Shown: positions 56,144-64,000 of the stretch, in pieces
Position numbering within the stretch: the stretch's first letter is position 1
Layout: each line of letters starts with the position of its first letter
Source of the DNA: Cotesia glomerata
Taxonomy: Eukaryota > Arthropoda > Insecta > Hymenoptera > Braconidae
Reading direction: 5' to 3'
Assembly: GCF_020080835.1 (NCBI RefSeq)
Contig: NC_058159.1
Location: forward strand, 15,625,101-15,689,100
Length of the DNA stretch: 64,000 nucleotides
Position numbers and translations under genes: made by a program
Notes under the pieces: generated by a model
The model's input: the letters and a program-made list of their open reading frames with translations, nothing else
Told to the model about the DNA's origin: nothing
Database searches by the model: none

Positions 56144-56571
56144 TTAGCCAGTCCCGGAATACACGGACGGACTAGACTCGCTCGGAGCGGTGAAGATTCC
56201 GATCTCTAACACTCACTGCGTACTTCCTGATCAAGGCCCGAAGTGGCTGGCTCCTGATCTACTGCTGCAACTTGCACCTCGGCAGAGCAAGCTCACATCA
56301 GCCGTGGCCTGCATCGTCGGAAACTACGATACAGGTTCCGCACTCTCCCAGTGAGTTACAGCAGGAACCAATCGTCTTGCTAGGTCAGTTAGTGTGACCA
56401 ACCCATTAAAGGGGAGTTTTGTCCACGGGAGCTTATTTTGTTTGGTTATTTTGCTTGGCTCCTACCCGCTGTACCTCATCAACTAAGAGATTAAGTGTCA
56501 TCCAAGGACAGCGAGCGTTCTCCCATCCGCTCGGGGAGACGCGCCTGGTAGCAGTATCTCTTTCGCCCCGA
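56144..56571 (-). other. R1-B 5' UTR
   Basis: GC-richer than the surroundings, with no gene. It ends at CGCCCCGA directly before the (GT)n run. Confidence 0.6.
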
Positions 56572-57092
<521 letters not shown>

Positions 57093-57938
57093 TGTTATAT
57101 CCGGCGTTGCATGATATAAGCTAGGGTCTCCTTTCTCGCGCTGCAAATTTCAGTGCTTGCAAAATTTGGAACCGCTTCACTCATTACAGACGATACGCAA
57201 TTCAGACGCTGCCACGTCTTACTAAAATTTAACTTTCTGACCAATCAGAAAATCAGAATCCCCTCCGGAGTCGCGATTTACAAAGTCTTAAAAACTCTGA
57301 GAAACAGCGGACCTGCGTTCAGTTTAAATTATTATTGAAGCACGAAGCAGTTATTCTTCTTGAACCCTAGTGGATCTGATACCTCAACACGTCAAATACC
57401 TCAACATCGGCTTTAACTATAATTTTTCTTCCAATTACCCCGTTTTGATTTCCTAAATTTGTATTTTCTTCTTATGCGTTGGAGCGCTCTTGAGTTTGTA
57501 TCAAGAGCCCCGTTGTATTGAGTGATACGGTTCCTTATCAAAATTTATAGTTCATATTTTAACGGCGAACATAGCGATTGTTTGCCGGAGTCGCTACTTT
57601 TGTTCCGAACTCTTTATTTTGTTAAACTAGAACTAAGTGAAATTTTTTATTAAGTACAATATAACGGTGAAAACCCGAATTATTGATTGTTTTAATTTTA
57701 TTAGTGTAAGTGTCCAATTTCCTTCAATTTTATTAGTCTAAGTGTCCAATTCCCTTTAAATTTACATCGTCTTTCCTGTCGACAATTCAAGAGTCCATCC
57801 GGCTTGTGTTCGCGAATTCACGAAATATAAAATCCTTGCAGATTTCTGTAAGGAAAAATCAATGTGTTGTGTTCGAGCCTCTTTATCTCTCGGAACTACG
57901 CTATATAAAATTTACTTATGATTATTTCGGACATAACA
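57093..57938 (+). repeat. E2 5' LTR
   Basis: 846 bp, TGTTATATCCGG to CGGACATAACA. It resembles the solo LTR at 2115-3131 in sequence and orientation. Confidence 0.88.
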
Positions 57939-57949
57939 GTTAGATTTTT

Positions 57950-57967
57950 TGGTGGCAGTGGTGAGAT
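57950..57967 (+). promoter_or_regulatory. E2 primer binding site
   Basis: TGGTGGCAGTGGTGAGAT, two changes from the G1 site, eleven bases after the LTR; followed like G1 by TTCGGACAC. Confidence 0.8.
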
Positions 57968-58190
57968 TTCGGACACACAAAACGATACTTCTTGATCGAA
58001 GACAGTGAAAATTTTTTTTATTATCATCTATATTCCTGGCACAACGACTACAGCTAGCCGCAAAACAGCTGCATCAGCAATTTAGAGGAAGCATCCGTTT
58101 ATGAGGTGATTTGACTCTTCTTACATACCTTCTTTCTCGGGCGGTGCCCAAACTATACCAAGTTACCTTGATTGCTAGTCGAAGTACGTG

Positions 58191-58684
58191 CACAGAAAAA
58201 ATTTTATAGTGGAGTTTATTATCTAGTTATGTTAAAATCTATTAACTGAATTCAATAGTAGTGAATATTATTTAAATATTTAAGTCAACCATCTGAATTG
58301 TAGTATTTACCATCCTGATTGTAACTACTACTATTATGATAATAATCAGTCATAATAACTGTTATTATTTTAATCAGCTACTACTTATATCCAAATCGTA
58401 ATTCCTAATATAACCTGATGGTTGCAGTAACCATCAGTAATAATAATAGCTACTATCTAAGCTAGTAAAAAAAAAAAAAAAAAAAAAATCACAATTTTCA
58501 ATAAAATGGTTACAGTTACCATCTTTGATTGTAACAGTTATGATTTATAATAATTACAATCACTTTTTTCGATAGTGATCATTACCATTATTAATGGTAA
58601 CTATTACAATTATAAATGATACCACCTAATATTTTGTTACTAATTAATTTTAATAGTAGGTAGTATAATTAATTTTTCTCCGTG
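58191..58684. mobile_element. MITE-like insertion in the E2 leader
   Basis: Terminal inverted repeat: CACAGAAAAAATT at the left and AATTTTTCTCCGTG at the right. The 494-bp interior is AT-rich and full of self-complementary TAGTAACTACTAT and GGTAACCATC-type words, with no coding capacity. The target duplication is not clear. Confidence 0.65.
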
Positions 58685-59025
58685 TCTAGATGCATATGTA
58701 TTTGTATGTGCATGTATTCTATTGCAATCAAATAAAACTTATCGTTTCGTTGTGCGACTATCTACTTCTCGTGAATTTTTGCCTATGAATTTTTTTCCTT
58801 CTTTAGTGTACGTACTGGTATCCAGACGAATTCTCAGCCTGAAAATCGTTTTTGAATTCCCGCTGCTGACTTAGCAACGTGAATCTCTTGTCCGATCAGA
58901 GGTCAGACGGCAAATTGTTCATTTTAGCATCTAGTGATTAGGCGAAGCACAAACACTTGATCATAATCACTATTAGTGCTCATAGTTCATCGCAAACGAG
59001 GCGGGTATAAATATCAAATACGTAA

Positions 59026-59379
59026 GTGCTATATCGAATACCTGGACAGCACTGTATACCACCCCGTTTAATTCACTCCCGTTACTGGGAGGATCCCACT
59101 TTTGTGAATAAAGAACCCATCAACATAGACGTTTCTCCGTCGAAGAAATCTACGCTCGTGAACCGTGCTCTTGTCTCACGCAGTGAAAATAATATATCAA
59201 TATCTCAAGTAACCAAACATAAAAATTCGAAACCAGTCATCGTAAACAACACCTTACTACCATTTAATTTTTACAGACTATTGAACAACCGTCGGGACGA
59301 CGTCACTACCCCCCCCCCCCCTACCAAGACAGAAGAGGAAGTACCGAGTGAACAACCCTCGGTCGACCCTACCGACTAA
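59026..59379 (+). pseudogene. E2 pre-gag ORF remnant
   Basis: The E2 equivalent of the G1 ORF at 22528-22881. A first frame has YIEYLDSTVYHP, a shifted frame RLIHSRYWED and KPVIVNNTLLPFNFYRLL. No ATG opens the longer frame and one frameshift breaks it. It ends in a Pro/Thr/Glu tail with a C9 run. The 3' end lies about 60 bp before recognisable gag. Confidence 0.6.
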
Positions 59380-59439
59380 GTCCCGATAATTCAAAGTTCA
59401 ATAAACAACACGACCAAAGATGATTCCCGAAGAACGAGC

Positions 59440-60437
59440 TGCGGACGACGCACTCGATCACCAACCAGGCTCACCGGCTCGCTGTAGACGCATTTTTCGA
59501 CTCACTTCCGGATTACCTCAAATGTTTGGCCTCCACTCAGCAATATGATACCTTGTCTGCCTTGTTCGAGGCGATTCAGAAGCAGGTCCTGAAATACGAC
59601 AATAATATGAGGACCCAACACCCGAAGCCGCATCATCCAAATACCCAGCAAGGTTACTTCTCACCTGCGCAAAACAACGTATCACAGGGATATTTCCAAG
59701 GTACTCAACAACCCCGGTATGCTCCACCGGTTCCTGCCCGAGGACACTCATGGACCAAACCATTGGAGACAGAACTCTTCGTGGCACCCAAGCCAGCTGC
59801 TTTCGCTTATTCTGCCCAGCCTATTGTTTAGTACGACGGTGCGGAAGTAAAGATCAATGACCCGTATTACATACCTTCGGAATACGCTAATCCAGGCTAC
59901 TACGGACTACCTCCATGTGGTGACTCGAACTGCGAAGTGTCAGACTGTGAAAAACCTCGGGCCTTCGCATTCACGGCAGGCGACCCAACAATTCCGAATA
60001 ATTTCAGCAACTAAAAACACTTTCAAGGTCAACGGTTTCAAAATCCTTCAGATACCCCTTTTCGTCCTTATCCATATCGCCAAAAACCTTTTCAACTTTT
60101 TAACCCCCAGTTCTACCTAGATCAAAATAGACCTTACCGACAAAATTACAATCCAGGAGTTCTCTACACAACTTCCCAACCACAACCACCTATCTAACCC
60201 AACCCCCCCCCCCTTCCAACGGCCCCGGAAGCTTCGCCAGTGGAGATCGAACGACACCTAAAGAGTTCTGAAACATACAATTGTCCAGGTTGCCCGAGAA
60301 AAACCCTCAACAAAGATGAAGATCCTTTTGAGCCTTCTTCAAACTTGACAGGCGCTCGCCAGAACGAGGTTATGACGAGCACGCCCCAAGCGCCTCAACA
60401 AATAACTGCAGCAGCCTACCGCATGATGAAGCGATAA
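59440..60437 (+). pseudogene. E2 gag remnant, N-terminally deleted
   Basis: The match with G1 Gag begins near LPDYLKCL (59508) and continues with a Pro/Tyr/Gln-rich region in three frames with stops near 59829, 60012 and 60195. NCPGCPRK at about 60280 matches the Cys motif of G1 Gag. The ~200 N-terminal capsid residues present in G1 are missing. Confidence 0.7.
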
Positions 60438-60448
60438 AAGATATCGTA

Positions 60449-63400
60449 CTTGTAACCGGCCGAGGACCTGTCATCACGGTGAAAAACATCCAACTCGCCG
60501 GCAACAAATGCGAAATCCTCATCGATTCTGGGGCAAACTACAACTTCATCAGTGTAGAAGCCCTTGCAAATGACACCACCTTCTTATTCAAGGACATGGG
60601 ACAAGTAAGTGGGGGGGGGGATCGGAACCAACGTCCTACCAATCATCGGAATTATCACGTTAAACATCTTCGATAAAATTGTTCCATTTAGAGTTGTACC
60701 ACAGCGGCTAGGTGGCTATTTAGCCATCCTCGGCAACGACTTCTTGGCTAAGGAACAGGCAAATATCTCCTTCTACTGGTTCACTCTAGTACTCCGCAGC
60801 AACCCCACGAAACCCATTCCGTTTGTTATCAAGCGTGAAGGCTATGAGTCCCAAATTTTAGCCGTATGTAGTGGACCAAAAATCGAAACCACTTGCCCAT
60901 CACTTTTGGGCAAATACCAGCGCTTCATCATTGATACTGGTGGGGATGTGACTATAATCAATCAATCTGCACTCCAACCAGGAATCCCCATTGATGCAAC
61001 CAATCGAGTAATTGCAAGAGGAATTAGCGGTGACCCAGTAGAAATCCTAGGCACCGTTAAATTAAGGATTTTTGGCCCCCCAGTAAAATGCCAAGTCAGC
61101 AAAAATGACCTGCCCATCCCTGGAGTAGGAATATTGGGTAACGACTGGTTAGAACGAGAAAAAGCTGAGATTTCGTACTATGAACAAACTTTCACCGTCT
61201 ACGCCAGGCCTCGTGAACCAGTTCATTTCTGCCTTGATATTTACAATGCTCCTGCCTTTACCGTCCCTCCTAGGTCAAAGATGGTAGTGCCTATCCCAGT
61301 TAAGAACAAGGAAATAAGTCAAGGTTATTTACCCCGAATTGACTTACCAATAGGGTTATTTATAGGCGAAGCTCTCACCGTCGAAGGAACTGCAACCTGT
61401 ATGGTTTTTAAAACGACGAATGAAACTGCAACACTGGAGATAGAACCACAATTCATCGAGGAATACGATTTCCAAAAAGAAGATCCTCTGGGTAGCTCGA
61501 GTGACTCTCCTAGTGAGAGCGTTTCTACAGATGCTACAACTAAGGAGGAATGAGCCAAGGAAATTTTGAAAAAAACACCATTACGACATCTGAATGCTGA
61601 ACAACGAAAACAAATTTTCGAAACAATCCACGACTTTACTGATGTTTTCTATCTCTCAGGTGACAATCTGGGGTGCGCTCAACGAGCGACCTGCAAAATT
61701 CCAACAATTTCCGGATAAACCGGTTCATGTAAAGCAATACTGATTCTCCAAACAACACCAGGAGGAAATTCAACACCAAGTGGAAAATCTCTTGAAACAA
61801 AGAATCATCCGGAACTCTACATCCCCATACAACTCACCGGTCTGGGTAGTAGCCAAATAGGCGGATCCAAAGACGGGGGCCAAGAAATGGAGGATGGTGA
61901 TTGATTTCCGAGATCTTAACAAGGTTCCATTGGAGACGCTTTCCCGTTACCATCGATTCTCGGCATTCTCGACCAGCTAGGAGACGCAATGTTCTTTAGC
62001 GTGTCCGATCTGGCCAGTGGGTTCCACCAAATGGAAATGGATCCTCTCGATGCCCATAAAACGGCGTTCTTAACACCCTCTCTTCGAATACGCTCGCATG
62101 CCCTTCGGTATAGAAGGTAGCCCAGCAACGTTCCAACGAATGATGAATAATGCACTGGGTTTCCTCCCCTGGATCCTTATCTATTTGGACGACATAATTT
62201 TACAAGCAAGATCCCTGAAAGAACATGGAGTTCGACTCCGAAGGCTGTTACAAGCCCTTCGGGACGCCGGCCTAACCTTGCAGCCAGACAAGTGTAATTC
62301 CTCTACACTGAAGTCGAATACCTTGGACACGTAATCTTCAGAGACGGAATTAAGCCCGATCTAAAGAAACTCAAGGCTATTCAGAAAGTTTCAACTCCCC
62401 AAAATCAAACGAGATGAGAAAATTCCTGGGATTAGCAAATTATCATCGAAGATTTATCGATAATTATGCAATTAGGGCCAAACCTCTAACAGACTTGACA
62501 AGAAAGACAAAAAAATTTAACTGGAATCCAGAAGCCGAAGCAGCTTTAACCGACATCAAACTGGCTCTGTGTAAGAGTTCAACTCTCGCTTATCCAGATC
62601 TAAATAAACCTTTCGTACTAGCCGTGAGCTCTTCAGATCAGGGCATGTCTGGTATACTGAGTCAAGAACTGGACTCAGCTGATGACATCGTCGACCCCGA
62701 AAGGGAACCTCAAAAACATCCAGCAACAACTAACCTAGAACGTATTACAAACGACAAGACAGTCACTTGTGCCTCAAGGGCGCTAAGAGATGCAGAATTA
62801 CGTTACACCGATGACGAAAAGGAATGCCTTGCTGTAGTGTACGCCATTCAACAATTTCGTCCATACCTGTAGGGAAGGAAATTCACGGTCCAAACTAAAT
62901 GAGACTGCATCGCCTGGCTCCGTGATACCCGCGACCTCACTGATCGACAGCGAAAATGGCGGTCGAAATTGAACTAGTTTAAGTTCAAAGTCGTTGTCAA
63001 AACAAATTTCGGTGACCAGTATGCAGACGCCCGGTCGTTCAACCCGGAGGGCCGAGAACACGAAAAATGTGATCCAATACCGCCGGAAACAGTACCAGAA
63101 ACACCATTCTCAGAGACAAACCGAGCCAAATACGAACTTCATCAGCTGGCTTCGTTACCTGCTACCGGAATATATAAAACGTCCTCTGCTGTACAAAAAT
63201 GTGGTCGTGGCCGTTCTCCTGGGCCGACAAAGCCGCCTAAACTTCCAAGCGCCCCAGATGTCCGAACCACAGTCGCATCACGCCTTCGCTCTGAACTCCG
63301 TCGTGGATCACATAAAACACCGATCAATTATCGAGAACCCAAATCCAGCAGCGACGACGATGAATCTTCGAGACCTGTCGACGAATTGGGTACCGACGAT

Positions 63401-64000
63401 GTTTTCGAATCACTCTAGGGGGGGGGGAGCAATGACTTCCACTGTGAGAGACCCAGTGCGAGAGCTTCGGCCTGCGACCTATATCGATTCAGGAGATGAA
63501 AGAGACGAGGACGTGGAATAAGTCGTAAGTCAACAACCCCGTTTGCTGCAAGAGTAAACCAATCCATCAAGAAGTTCGAAGAATGGGCGAATCAAAGAGG
63601 CGGGCTTCCTGGCTACGAACTGGATGAAAGGTGAAAGAAACTATCGTTACTTCCCCACAACACAGACGTAGTTCGAGAAGTAAAACGCTCTGCTGACATA
63701 TACCCACCGGCTGAAGAAGAAATAGAATCTGAAAAAGAAAAGGAATCCGATACGTCCGAGTCAAATACCGACGAAATTGTCAACGAATTCCTATCAGAGG
63801 AGGCTAACGAGTATAGAGAAAGCACCAGTTGCCTCAGTGAATCGGATGACATGACCATAAGAATCAATCCTGATTCGCTGAAGGATCTAATCGACTCAAC
63901 AACTACTCCAACTCTTGACAAAACCATCGTGGTGCCCAGAACCTTCAGCCCATCACCAAAATCTAGCGACGGCCATCATGCAGAAGATGTTGTCCTCGCC
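60449..64000 (+). pseudogene. E2 pol remnant: two retropepsins, RT, RNase H, start of the insert
   Basis: Protease 1 has DSG at 60524-60532; a frameshift occurs in a G10 run near 60609-60620; ILGND follows. Protease 2 has DTG at 60933-60941 and ILGND near 61131. A TGA at 61551 and further stops (61716, 61740, 61857) and frameshifts break the RT, which still shows MPFGIEG and YLDD. RNase H has AVSSSDQG where an Asp is expected and keeps YTDDEKECLAVVYAI; a TAG at 62870 follows. The insert begins after 63040; RGRSPG (AT-hook-like) and SAPDVRTTVASRLR correspond to G1 Pol 901-932. The macro-like part lies beyond the window. Confidence 0.85.

Larger units (their letters stand above)
51467..56571 (-). 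mobile_element. R1-B: near full-length R1-like LINE between two TG repeats
   Basis: Minus strand, about 5.1 kb. The 3' end has GGATTCC and a C run, then AAGAG and poly(A) against (GT)n; the 5' end meets (GT)n at 56572. It lies head to tail behind R1-A, in what was one TG tract. R1-B is a different family from R1-A: both have two ORFs with an ATGA junction, but the proteins differ throughout. Confidence 0.9.
57093..64000 (+). mobile_element. E2: decayed gypsy element of the G1 lineage (continues past the window)
   Basis: Plus strand: LTR, primer binding site, pre-gag ORF, gag, pol up to the insert after RNase H. It shares with G1 the LTR ends, the tRNA-Leu type primer site, the pre-gag ORF, the Gag motifs, two retropepsins and the RNase H changes. 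Stops and frameshifts show it is dead. The 3' end is outside. Confidence 0.9.

Overview
The window is eukaryotic repeat-rich DNA, almost certainly from an insect. It carries insect-type non-LTR retrotransposons (two CR1/jockey-like LINEs and several R1-like LINEs), Ty3/gypsy LTR elements with an F-like envelope gene, long AT-rich non-coding stretches, TG/CA microsatellites and one 100-N assembly gap. I see no conventional host gene with confidence. The host order cannot be read from the sequence; a parasitoid wasp is a weak guess from the style of the repeats.

Left part (1-10 kb): a partial copy of an F-like env gene, the gap, a small unidentified intron-containing gene remnant, a solo LTR, then two related LINEs arranged head to head (LINE A on minus, LINE B on plus). 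Both LINEs are broken by stops and frameshifts.

Core (10.1-24.8 kb): a 14.7-kb errantivirus-like Ty3/gypsy element, called G1 here, on the minus strand. It is inserted in ORF2 of LINE B. Its LTRs differ by one base in an A run, it has a CTAA target duplication, a tRNA-Leu-type primer binding site, and intact gag, pol and env. Unusual features are a conserved accessory ORF before gag, two tandem retropepsin domains, an RNase H lacking two catalytic acidic residues, a macro-domain-like module between RNase H and integrase, and an antisense gene remnant between env and the 3' LTR. A related decayed element, E2 (57.1 kb to the right edge), shares the pre-gag ORF, the tandem proteases, the Gag Cys motif and the RNase H losses. 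These are therefore traits of a lineage and not of one copy.

Right part (26.6-57 kb): AT and TG/CA microsatellites, a hairpin, degenerate ~160-bp tandem repeats, a DNA-transposon remnant, a 7.2-kb element with long degenerate inverted repeats, and two families of R1-like LINEs (R1-A and R1-B). The R1-like copies repeatedly end in poly(A) against TG/CA repeats, and two full-length copies sit one behind the other in one TG tract that belongs to a dispersed foldback repeat. This points to microsatellite-targeted insertion.
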